NCBI GenBank assembly: GCA_022573285.1
Contig: JACZUF010000001.1
Coordinates: 1 to 64,000 of the forward strand
Direction of reading: 5' to 3'
Length of the DNA stretch: 64,000 nt
DNA from: Chloroflexota bacterium
Lineage (GTDB): Bacteria; Chloroflexota; Dehalococcoidia; Lucifugimonadales; UBA3495
The notes under the pieces were generated by a model that made no database searches, was not told the DNA's origin, and saw only the letters and a list, made by a program, of their open reading frames with translations. Positions 57,666-64,000 of the stretch are shown here, in pieces (position 1 is the first letter of the stretch; each line of letters opens with the position of its first letter). The position numbers and the translations under genes are program-made.

Positions 57666-60656
57666 TCAGGACAGCCCCTGGCGCACCAGGCCGGGAACGC
57701 CGCTCAGGGCCTCGTCCAATTTCTCGGGCTGCTTGCCGCCGGCCTGGGCCATCTCGGGGCGTCCGCCGCCGCCGCCGCCCATGACCTTGGCGGTGTCTCG
57801 GGCGATGTTGCCGGCGTGCAGTCCCCGCGCCACCAGGTCGGGGGTGACCATGGTGATCAGTATCGGGCTGCCCTCGACCACGGCGGCCAGGGCCACGACG
57901 ACGCTGCCCAGTTTATCCCGGAGGAAGTCGCCCATCTCCCGCAGGGCGTCGGCGCTGCCGGCGGAGGTCCGGCCGGCCACCACCTTTACTCCGTCCACGT
58001 CCTGGACCTTCTCCAGCAGTTCTTCCGCCTCGCCGCGCAGGGAGGTCTTCTGGAAACCCTCCAGTTGGCGGCGCAGGTCTTCGGTTTCCTGGATGAAGCT
58101 GTCCAGACGGGTTTCAAGGTCGGCCACCGGGGTCTGCAGCTTCTGAGAGATGGCTTCCAGCCGGTCGGACTGCTGCACGAAGAGTTCTTCCGCGGCCCGG
58201 CCGGTCACCGCCTCGATCCGGCGCATGCCGCCGCCGATGCTGGACTCGCCCAACACCACCAGGGCGCCCACCTGGCCGGTGGCGGATACGTGGGTGCCGC
58301 CACAGACCTCCACGCTGAACGGATCCTTATTAAATGGGGCTCCGGGGGCCATGGTGACCACCCGGACCACGTCGCCATAGCGGTCTCCGAAGAAGGCCAG
58401 CGCACCCTCGCGGACCGCCTCGCTGTAGCTGGTCTCGTGGGACGTGACGGTCAGGTTGCCCCGCACATTTTCGTTGGCCAGTGACTGGACCGCCAGCAGC
58501 TCGTCCCGGGTCAGGGCGCTGACGTGGCTGAAGTCGAAGCGAAGCCGCTCCGGGGCCACCAGCGAACCGGCCTGCCGGACGTGGACTCCCAGCACCGAGC
58601 GCAGAGCGGCGTGGAGGATGTGGGTGCCGCTGTGGTTCCGGGATGAGTCCAGGCGGCGCGCCGCGTCCACCGTGGCCGTGACCGGTTCGCCCACGGAGAT
58701 TTCGCCCTGTTGGACCGTGCCCCGCTGGATTATCAGCCCCGCCACCGGGCTCTGGGTGCCCTCCACCGAGACGACACCGTTGGGGCCGCTGATCGTCCCC
58801 CGGTCGCCCAGTTGCCCGCCGCCCTCGGCGTAGAAGGGCGACCGGCTGATCACGACCTCCACCTGCTGGCCCTGGGTGGCGTGGTCAACCGATTCCGCTC
58901 GTCCTGAGCCCGTCGAAGGGGCAACCAGGATGGCGGCGATTGTGGAGTCCTGTTCCGTCAATTCGTAGCCGACGAACTCGCTGGCGGCGAGGCCCAGGTC
59001 CGCGTAGCTGCTCTGCATCTCCATGCTGCCGGAGAACGAAGCCGAGGAGCGGGACTGCTCTTTCTGGGCTTCCATCTCCCGCTCGAAGCCTTCCATGTCA
59101 ACTTCCAGCCCGTGCTCCTTGGCGATCTCGGCGGTCAGCTCCGGCGGGAAGCCGTAGGTGTCGTAGAGAACGAATACCTCTGGACCGGAGATCCTGGTGA
59201 CTGCACGTTCTATTTGCATCCAGAGACTTTGGAGTTGGGCAAGGTCTGAAAATCTTGTGTTGTTTACGACCTCCACCAATTGCTCTCGTATGGCTTGGTC
59301 AACGTATATCGAGAATATTCCGTGGACATCATCCGTTACCGACCCTAACAACATCTTAAGGTTATCTTTCGCCTTATCTTCGCCGTCTTCTCGTTGAAGA
59401 TGAAGAGGCAACAAATGTTGTCTAAATTCACTAAGCTTGCGTTGTAACTCCTTCCGACATGTGATTGCGCCAAAAGTATCGGTGAGAACCTCCAGTCCCC
59501 GCTCAAAAGCTTCGGCGAACCGATCTTCCTCCCCCCGAATCACCCGCATGATGAAGTCATGGTTCTCGGAGAGCTCTTTGTAGACGGCGCTGAAGTGGGG
59601 GATGACTTCTTCCACCACCTGGGTCAGGAAGGGCCCGTCTAGACCCAATTGGCGTCCGTAGCGGATGGCCCGGCGGATGATGCGCCGCAGGACGTAGCCC
59701 CGGCCCTCGTTCCCCGGCACCACGCCGTCGCCGATCAAGAAGGTGGCCGCGCGGGCATGCTCGGCCACCACCCTCATGGCGTAGTCGGTGTCCTTGTCCG
59801 AGCCGTAGGTCTTGCCGGCAAGTTGGCAGACCCGGTCGATGATGGGGACGAACAGGTCGGTCTCATAGATGTCGTTCTTGCCCTGAAGGATGACCGCCGC
59901 CCGTTCCAGGCCCATGCCGGTGTCCACGCTGGGGGCGGGGAGGGGGGTGCGGTTGCCCTGGGGGTCCTGGTAGTACTGCATGAACACCAGGTTCCACAGT
60001 TCCACGAACCGCTCGCAGTCGCAGTTGGGGTGACAGCCGGGGATGGGCAGGGACTCGCCGGTCTCCAATTCCTTGCGGAACAGGGCGGTCAGTTCGTCCG
60101 GGTGAACCATGGGGCCGCAGCCCTTCTCGGCGCCGCCGTCGTAGTGGACCTCGGAGCAGGGGCCGGTTGGTCCTTCGTTGCCGGCGGGACCCCACCAATT
60201 GTCGTTGTCGCCGTAACGGTAGATGCGCTCAACCGGGACGCCGATCTGGTCCCGCCAGATGGCGTAGGCCTCCTCGTCGTCCAGGTGAATGGTGACGTAG
60301 ATCCGGTCCGGCTCCAGCTTGAAAAGCTCGGTGACCAACTCCCAACAGAACTCCACGGCCTTGTCCTTGAAGTAGTCGCCGATGCTGAAGTTCCCCAGCA
60401 TCTCGAAGAAGGTCAGGTGCTTGTGGTCGCCCACCTCGTCGATGTCGGTGGTGCGGAAGCTCTTCTGGCTGCTGGTCAGCCGCTTGGACGGGGGGGTCTG
60501 CTCCCCCATGAAGAAGGGCTTGAACGGCACCATGCCGGCGCTGGTGAACAGCAGGGTTGGGTCGCCGGCCGGTATCAATGAGGCCGAGGGCATATGCTGG
60601 TGCCCCTTGCTCTCGAAAAACTTTATGAAGGAATCCCTGATCTGGTCGCCGTTCAT
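57666..60656 (-). CDS. alaS: Alanyl-tRNA synthetase with two insertions
   Basis: A 996-residue class II synthetase; typical AlaS are about 870-880. The N-terminus has GHQHMPSASLIPAGDPTLLFTSAGM, the class II core has STGSG-free EVHYDGG and NLVFMQYYQ, and VDTGMGLER is motif 3. The editing domain has SRNHSGTHILHAALR (HxxxH) and VCGGTHVSATG. Extra length lies in residues about 390-490: a helical, charged stretch between VLTDTFG and the normal VLYDTYGFP, in low-GC DNA, and a short LVAPSTGSGRAES at about residue 580 that is a DNA repeat copied in frame. ATG 60656 is preferred over 60701. RuvX follows. Confidence 0.92.
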   Translation of the reverse strand: MNGDQIRDSFIKFFESKGHQHMPSASLIPAGDPTLLFTSAGMVPFKPFFMGEQTPPSKRLTSSQKSFRTTDIDEVGDHKHLTFFEMLGNFSIGDYFKDKAVEFCWELVTELFKLEPDRIYVTIHLDDEEAYAIWRDQIGVPVERIYRYGDNDNWWGPAGNEGPTGPCSEVHYDGGAEKGCGPMVHPDELTALFRKELETGESLPIPGCHPNCDCERFVELWNLVFMQYYQDPQGNRTPLPAPSVDTGMGLERAAVILQGKNDIYETDLFVPIIDRVCQLAGKTYGSDKDTDYAMRVVAEHARAATFLIGDGVVPGNEGRGYVLRRIIRRAIRYGRQLGLDGPFLTQVVEEVIPHFSAVYKELSENHDFIMRVIRGEEDRFAEAFERGLEVLTDTFGAITCRKELQRKLSEFRQHLLPLHLQREDGEDKAKDNLKMLLGSVTDDVHGIFSIYVDQAIREQLVEVVNNTRFSDLAQLQSLWMQIERAVTRISGPEVFVLYDTYGFPPELTAEIAKEHGLEVDMEGFEREMEAQKEQSRSSASFSGSMEMQSSYADLGLAASEFVGYELTEQDSTIAAILVAPSTGSGRAESVDHATQGQQVEVVISRSPFYAEGGGQLGDRGTISGPNGVVSVEGTQSPVAGLIIQRGTVQQGEISVGEPVTATVDAARRLDSSRNHSGTHILHAALRSVLGVHVRQAGSLVAPERLRFDFSHVSALTRDELLAVQSLANENVRGNLTVTSHETSYSEAVREGALAFFGDRYGDVVRVVTMAPGAPFNKDPFSVEVCGGTHVSATGQVGALVVLGESSIGGGMRRIEAVTGRAAEELFVQQSDRLEAISQKLQTPVADLETRLDSFIQETEDLRRQLEGFQKTSLRGEAEELLEKVQDVDGVKVVAGRTSAGSADALREMGDFLRDKLGSVVVALAAVVEGSPILITMVTPDLVARGLHAGNIARDTAKVMGGGGGGRPEMAQAGGKQPEKLDEALSGVPGLVRQGLS
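58891..58925 (-). repeat. Dispersed repeat inserted in frame in alaS
   Basis: GATTCCGCTCGTCCTGAGC then CCGTCGAAGGGGC on the plus strand. It matches the intergenic element at 19827-19850 (ATTCCGCTCGT.TGAGC). On the alaS strand it encodes APSTGSGRAES, absent from usual AlaS sequences. It keeps the frame. Confidence 0.65.
59200..59475 (-). other. Low-GC in-frame insertion inside alaS
   Basis: Counts over 59221-59460 give about 40-47 percent GC in each 60-base line, against above 60 percent for the rest of alaS. The stretch encodes about 95 residues (from AITCRKELQRKL to QIERAVTRIS) between two parts that are normally separated by about 20-25 residues. It is alpha-helical and charged with no known motif. 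The normal frame resumes at SGPEVFVLYDTYGFP. Confidence 0.75.
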
Positions 60657-60768
60657 CGATTTCCTTTTGATTTCCAATGGTGAGTTTTCCCGGTGAATCA
60701 AAACCGCCGCGCCGGCGGAAAGGCGTGGCCGAAGTTACGAATTTCGCTCACCGGAGTGCCTGATTTGA

Positions 60769-60797
60769 ATTGTATTTGCTCAGGCATAGGCAGTCAA
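60769..60797 (-). promoter_or_regulatory. Promoter of alaS-ruvX
   Basis: Minus strand: TTGACT (60797-60792), 17-base spacer, TACAAT (60774-60769). The leader of about 105 bases contains a CCGCCG-CGC-CGGCGG hairpin (60706-60720). Confidence 0.65.
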
Positions 60798-60877
60798 CGG
60801 CTACGGCCGCTTTCCGCACCGGTCTTGGCATCCCGCCCCGGTCAGAAGAGATTGCTTTCAGTTTGCCATAATCTCCC

Positions 60878-60906
60878 TTGACCCAACCCGTTTACGACCT
60901 TAAGAT
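60878..60906 (+). promoter_or_regulatory. Promoter of the SWIM protein gene
   Basis: TTGACC (60878-60883), 17-base spacer, TAAGAT (60901-60906). The leader is about 60 bases. Confidence 0.5.
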
Positions 60907-60971
60907 TTAATCGACGGACGCGAATTTTCGGACCCCGGCCGCGTCCACTGTGGGTAAGGTAGGAGGTGTTG

Positions 60972-61226
60972 ATGGACTCCAGCATTATCGGCAAGATCGC
61001 GAAGGCCAAGCAGTACGCAGAGCAGAAAGACCGCGTGAACATCACAAGTTTCGCCGCCACATTCCAGGGGAACCACAACCAATACGATGTCCGGTTCGAA
61101 GACGGCGCCTGGCGTTGCGAATGCCATTTCTTCGCCACCAGGGAAATCTGTAGCCACACCATGGCCCTGCAGCGGATCCTAAACGAGATGCTGACCAAAC
61201 AACCCGATCCGGTATCCGCCAGCTAG
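60972..61226 (+). CDS. Small SWIM-type zinc finger protein
   Basis: An 84-residue protein. WRCECHFFATREICSHTMALQ gives C-x-C-x(n)-C-x-H, the SWIM zinc-binding pattern. It is preceded by a small beta-rich part with FQGNHNQYDVRFEDG. Stand-alone SWIM proteins may bind DNA or partner helicases; function unknown. AGGAGG at 60961-60966 is five bases before ATG 60972. Own promoter upstream and a terminator downstream. Confidence 0.75.
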   Translation: MDSSIIGKIAKAKQYAEQKDRVNITSFAATFQGNHNQYDVRFEDGAWRCECHFFATREICSHTMALQRILNEMLTKQPDPVSAS

Positions 61227-61300
61227 GACAATCGAATAAAACTTTAGGGACGAAACCTCCGGTCCGGTCACCGGGCCGGACCAAGCCGCTTTTGGGCAAG

Positions 61301-61332
61301 AAGGGCCTCCTCGAATAAATGGAGGCCCTTTT
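61301..61332 (+). terminator. Intrinsic terminator
   Basis: AAGGGCCTCC (61301-61310), 10-base loop, GGAGGCCCTT (61321-61330) and TT. It follows the SWIM protein gene. Confidence 0.85.
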
Positions 61333-61451
61333 GATTTAGACGGTTGGCACCAATCACCGCCGCTGTTACTATTTGGCCGTAAACGAAACCGCCGCCCACT
61401 TCCTGGGCTTTGTCATGCCCTTTGGAAGCTGTGAATAGTTAAACCGTAGAT

Positions 61452-62768
61452 TTGCAACAACCTCCAGAAAATAGAACGCCGGTGGAGCAGGGCCGCTTTG
61501 GAATCCCGCCTGCCCTCCGTTATCCGGCCTACCGGGCGTATTGGTTTGGCCTGCTGGCGTCGGTCAGCGGATTCCAGATGTTCCGGGTGGGGCAGGGTTG
61601 GTTGATCTACGAGATTACCGGCTCTCCATGGTCCCTGGGCCTGGTGGGAGCGGCGAACGCCATCCCAGCCATATTTTTCAACCTCTTCGGCGGCGTTTTC
61701 GCTGACCGCTTGGACAAGCGCCGCCTGATCATGTTCACCCAACTCACCACCGGCAGCCTGATCTTTCTTCTGGCCACGCTCACCCTATTGGGCTTGGTCG
61801 AGCCTTGGCATGTCTTGGTGATCGCCTTTCTGGCCGGCGGGGTGGAGGCGTTCGACAATCCCGCCCGCCAGGCCCTGTACCCCCACCTCATCGACCGCAG
61901 GGTGATGATGAGCGCGGTGGCGATGAACTCGGTTATCTGGCAGGGCACACGGATCATTGCTCCGGGGATAGCCGGTTTTATCATCGATCTGATAAACACC
62001 GAGACGGCCTTTTACATATCGGGAGCGGGATTTCTGGTGCTGGCCGTGGTGATGGCGCGCCTCAAAATCCCGCCCATTGCCAGGGGGGCGCTGGGCAATC
62101 CTATCCAGGACATCAAAGAGGGCCTGAAATTCATCAAGGTCAATTCCATATTCTCCTTCCTGATCGGCATGACCTTCTTCAACAGTTTCTTCGGCATGGC
62201 CTACGTCATGCTGATGCCCATATTCGCGGTGGACATACTGGCCGTTGGCGCCAAAGGCCAGGGCCTGCTCTTGGGGATCTCCGGGGCGGGCGCGCTGCTC
62301 AACACTCTGTGGATCGGCACCCGGGGGAGCGTGCCCAACCGCGGTCTGGCAATCATCGGCGGGGCGGTACTGTTCGGTCTGACGGTGGCGGCCTTCGCCC
62401 TGACTGCCGAGTACGTGGGCTCGTTTGCCTTGGTCATGGCGTTGATGTTCTTCATGGGAATCTTTAATTCGTTGTACATGATCTCGGTTCAAAGCTCATT
62501 GCAGATCATGGTGCCGGACCGGATGAGGGGCCGGGTCATGGGGGTCTACGGAATGACTTGGAGCATCATGCCTCTCGGCGGGTTACAGGCCAGCGCTTTA
62601 ACCAGTGTATTGACCGCGCCCATCGCAATCGCCATCGGTGGTCTGGCGGTAGCCCTCTTCGCCCTGGGTCCCGCCGCGGTCAACTCTAAAGTGCGGAATT
62701 TGGGCAGCCATTTAACGCCGTTGGAGGAGGAGGCCGTCGGGGCTGCGGAGCCCGCCAAGGCGCGTTGA
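61452..62768 (+). CDS. MFS transporter, EntS/MFS_3-like
   Basis: A 438-residue transporter with about 12 hydrophobic segments. YRAYWFGLLASVSGFQMFRVGQGWLIYEITGSPW is the first helix region (stated by parts), ADRLDKRRLIMFTQ is the loop 2-3 motif, and QALYPHLIDRRVMMSA and NSLYMISVQSSLQIMVPDRMRGRVMG match the MFS_3 family that exports drugs or siderophores. The substrate is unknown. The start is likely TTG 61452, without a good ribosome site; GTG 61482 is an alternative. Confidence 0.85.
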   Translation: MQQPPENRTPVEQGRFGIPPALRYPAYRAYWFGLLASVSGFQMFRVGQGWLIYEITGSPWSLGLVGAANAIPAIFFNLFGGVFADRLDKRRLIMFTQLTTGSLIFLLATLTLLGLVEPWHVLVIAFLAGGVEAFDNPARQALYPHLIDRRVMMSAVAMNSVIWQGTRIIAPGIAGFIIDLINTETAFYISGAGFLVLAVVMARLKIPPIARGALGNPIQDIKEGLKFIKVNSIFSFLIGMTFFNSFFGMAYVMLMPIFAVDILAVGAKGQGLLLGISGAGALLNTLWIGTRGSVPNRGLAIIGGAVLFGLTVAAFALTAEYVGSFALVMALMFFMGIFNSLYMISVQSSLQIMVPDRMRGRVMGVYGMTWSIMPLGGLQASALTSVLTAPIAIAIGGLAVALFALGPAAVNSKVRNLGSHLTPLEEEAVGAAEPAKAR

Positions 62769-62825
62769 CAGCGGGTTACGGGCCTATTACACTCCCATGT
62801 AGTCCGGAACTTTAGACCGAATCAT

Positions 62826-62862
62826 AATAGGTTTCGGTAGGTTTTTATAGATTTTTGTAGCC
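62826..62862. repeat. Short TAG-T direct repeats after the MFS gene
   Basis: TAGGTTTCGG, TAGGTTTTTA and TAGATTTTTG follow each other in an AT-rich stretch. No known function; it may be a weak terminator region. Confidence 0.35.
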
Positions 62863-62914
62863 TTGCCAGCGGTGACCGTCCGGTTTGTCGGCGCTCTCCA
62901 TGCCTTACTTCCTG

Positions 62915-62927
62915 ATCATTAAATGAT
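62915..62927. other. Small palindrome upstream of hemA
   Basis: ATCATT-A-AATGAT, a perfect 6-1-6 inverted repeat, 88 bases before the hemA TTG. It could be a binding site; no neighbour identifies the regulator. Confidence 0.3.
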
Positions 62928-63014
62928 AATAGCTTCGCGTTATGGGTCCGCCCAATGAGTGGCCAAAGCCAACCGGCGGACCGGTATATCCCGCCAGAAA
63001 CCACCGGAGAGAAC

Positions 63015-64000
63015 TTGGAATTCCTAGTCGTTGGACTTAACCACCGGACCGCGCCCGTTGAGGTCCGAGAGCTCCTCTCGCTGAATAAAGAGCAACTGCC
63101 CGGCGCTCTCAACGCCATGAACGCTCACGGCGCGCCCGGCGTTATCCTGTCCACCTGCAACCGCTCCGAGTTCTACACATTGGAAACCGCTGGGGAAACC
63201 GCTGGGGACGCCCCCGGCCCGGAGGCCGGGGCTGACCGGGTGAAGCAATTCCTGGTCGAGAAATTCGGCATCTCCCTGTTGGACGTCGACCGCTATCTCT
63301 ACGTCTACCGGGGCTACGAGTGCATCCACCACCTGTTCCGAGTAGCCTCCAGTCTGGACTCGATGATCCTGGGCGAGGAGCAGATAATCGGCCAGGTGCG
63401 CGACGCCTACGAAGCCGCGACCACGGCCGGCACCGCCCAGGGACCCCTGGCCCAGCTATTTCAACAGGCCCTCCGGGTGGGACGAAGAGTCAGGCGCGAG
63501 ACCGGCATCAGCAGAAATGCTCTCTCGGTGAGCCGGGCCTGCGTCGAGATGGCCAGGTCGGTGCTGGGCGATCTTTCCAACCGCCGGGTCCTGGTGGTTG
63601 GCGCCGGTGAGGCCGGTGAACTGGCCGCCGAGGTGTTGAGCCTGTCCGGGGTGAGCGACATCACCGTGACCAGCCGCACCTACGAACGGGCCAAGGAGTT
63701 GGCCGCCAATCTCTCCGCTCGGGCCGTGCCGTTCGACGGCATGCCCAAGGCTTTGCGTGAATCGGACATCGTCATCGGCTGCACCGGCTCTCCGGGATAC
63801 GTGCTGCAAGCGGACCTGATCGGCGACGCCATGGCCGCCCGCCCGGACCGTCCGCTGTTCCTCATCGACATCGCCGTGCCCAGGGACATAGACCCCGAGG
63901 CCGCCCAGGTGAAGAACGTCTTCTTGAACGACGTTGACGACCTGGAGTCGGCGTCCCAGGCCAGCCGGGAGAAGAAAGCCAAGGAAGCCGAATGGGCCGA
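63015..64000 (+). CDS. hemA: Glutamyl-tRNA reductase, 3' end outside window
   Basis: The frame is open to the window end (about 328 codons visible). The start reads LEFLVVGLNHRTAPVEVRELL, then VILSTCNRSEFYT, with the catalytic Cys; LYVYRGYECIHHLFRVASSLDSMILGE and ALRVGRRVRRETGI lead to the NADPH-binding fold (VLVVGAGEAGELAAEVL). It reduces Glu-tRNA to glutamate-1-semialdehyde for heme and B12. TTG 63015 has GGAG five to six bases upstream; ATG 62955 in the same frame would add 20 residues. A short repeat adds ETAGETAGDAPGPEAGA near residue 57. Confidence 0.93.
   Translation, partial: MEFLVVGLNHRTAPVEVRELLSLNKEQLPGALNAMNAHGAPGVILSTCNRSEFYTLETAGETAGDAPGPEAGADRVKQFLVEKFGISLLDVDRYLYVYRGYECIHHLFRVASSLDSMILGEEQIIGQVRDAYEAATTAGTAQGPLAQLFQQALRVGRRVRRETGISRNALSVSRACVEMARSVLGDLSNRRVLVVGAGEAGELAAEVLSLSGVSDITVTSRTYERAKELAANLSARAVPFDGMPKALRESDIVIGCTGSPGYVLQADLIGDAMAARPDRPLFLIDIAVPRDIDPEAAQVKNVFLNDVDDLESASQASREKKAKEAEWA
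63183..63231 (+). repeat. In-frame tandem repeat plus palindrome inside hemA
   Basis: GAAACCGCTGGG twice (63183-63194 and 63195-63206), then CCCCGGCC-CGGA-GGCCGGGG (63212-63231), a perfect 8-base hairpin. Together they add about 15 residues to HemA after the catalytic loop. Confidence 0.65.

Noticed and set aside
59649-60581. 310-codon plus-strand frame inside alaS
   Set aside because: Antisense shadow of alaS; no motif.

Overview
The window looks like a chromosomal segment of a Chloroflexota bacterium, probably Dehalococcoidia and close to the SAR202 group. This is inferred from gene content and style, not from a marker-gene tree. It is GC-rich (roughly 60 percent), densely coded and full of GTG/TTG starts. 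It carries CaiB-type CoA-transferases, luciferase-like flavin monooxygenases, an FMN-dependent 2-hydroxyacid oxidase, a KstD-like flavoprotein, a YtcJ-like amidohydrolase and a crotonase-fold hydrolase. These sit among housekeeping genes (dnaK, recA, rny, alaS, trpS, ribH, hemA). Stress control is of the HspR type. Promoters are sigma-70 like; several have extended -10 boxes (TGnTATAAT) or the -10 TAGACT.

Layout. 1-2.3 kb: end of an FMN oxidase gene, an NHL propeller and two small proteins. 2.3-4.4 kb: an AT-richer island with a convergent methyltransferase/nuclease-like pair and a luciferase-like gene remnant. 4.5-6.6 kb: selD, which is itself a selenoprotein gene with an in-frame TGA, a sulfite-oxidase-like Mo enzyme and a zinc ribbon. 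6.7-10.6 kb: hspR-grpE-dnaK. 10.9-15.7 kb: acuC, a coiled-coil protein, a crotonase, PAC2 and DinB-like proteins. 15.8-17.4 kb: a lone AT-rich GHKL ATPase gene with a HEPN-like tail. 17.8-25.8 kb: trpS, an inositol-monophosphatase-like gene, a CoA-transferase, a Tes/MJ0619-type radical SAM gene with a methyltransferase and a PlsY paralogue, and a TPR protein. 25.9-32.9 kb: a glutaredoxin-like gene, recA-recX, then rny, ymdB, PHP, plsY and a B-box membrane protein on the minus strand. 33-44 kb: dnaJ-prmA, an atypical kinase, a PP2C-like phosphatase and two runs of phospholipid head-group genes, one decaying and one intact. 45-53 kb: a decayed ParE-type toxin-antitoxin pair, a collagen-like serine protease, moxR-DUF58-DUF4129, a DUF4160/HTH module with its own operator, and tRNA-Gln. 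52.6-64 kb: nitrilase, amidohydrolase, flavoprotein, alaS-ruvX, a SWIM protein, an MFS exporter and the 5' part of hemA.

How the genes fit together. Ino1, a PimA-like mannosyltransferase and a CDP-alcohol phosphatidyltransferase are the set expected for a phosphatidylinositol or PI-mannoside-type lipid. The radical SAM/PlsY cluster and the two PlsY-like proteins point to unusual membrane lipid chemistry. Several low-GC genes interrupt conserved backbone and look acquired (nuclease/methyltransferase, GHKL-HEPN, a glycosyltransferase). Palindromic intergenic repeats of a few families are scattered between genes, and two appear in frame inside the essential genes alaS and hemA. alaS also has a low-GC insertion of about 95 codons.

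The strongest points for follow-up are the Sec-containing SelD, the GHKL-HEPN candidate defence gene, the alaS insertions, the DUF4160/DUF2442-HTH module and the Tes-like lipid cluster.
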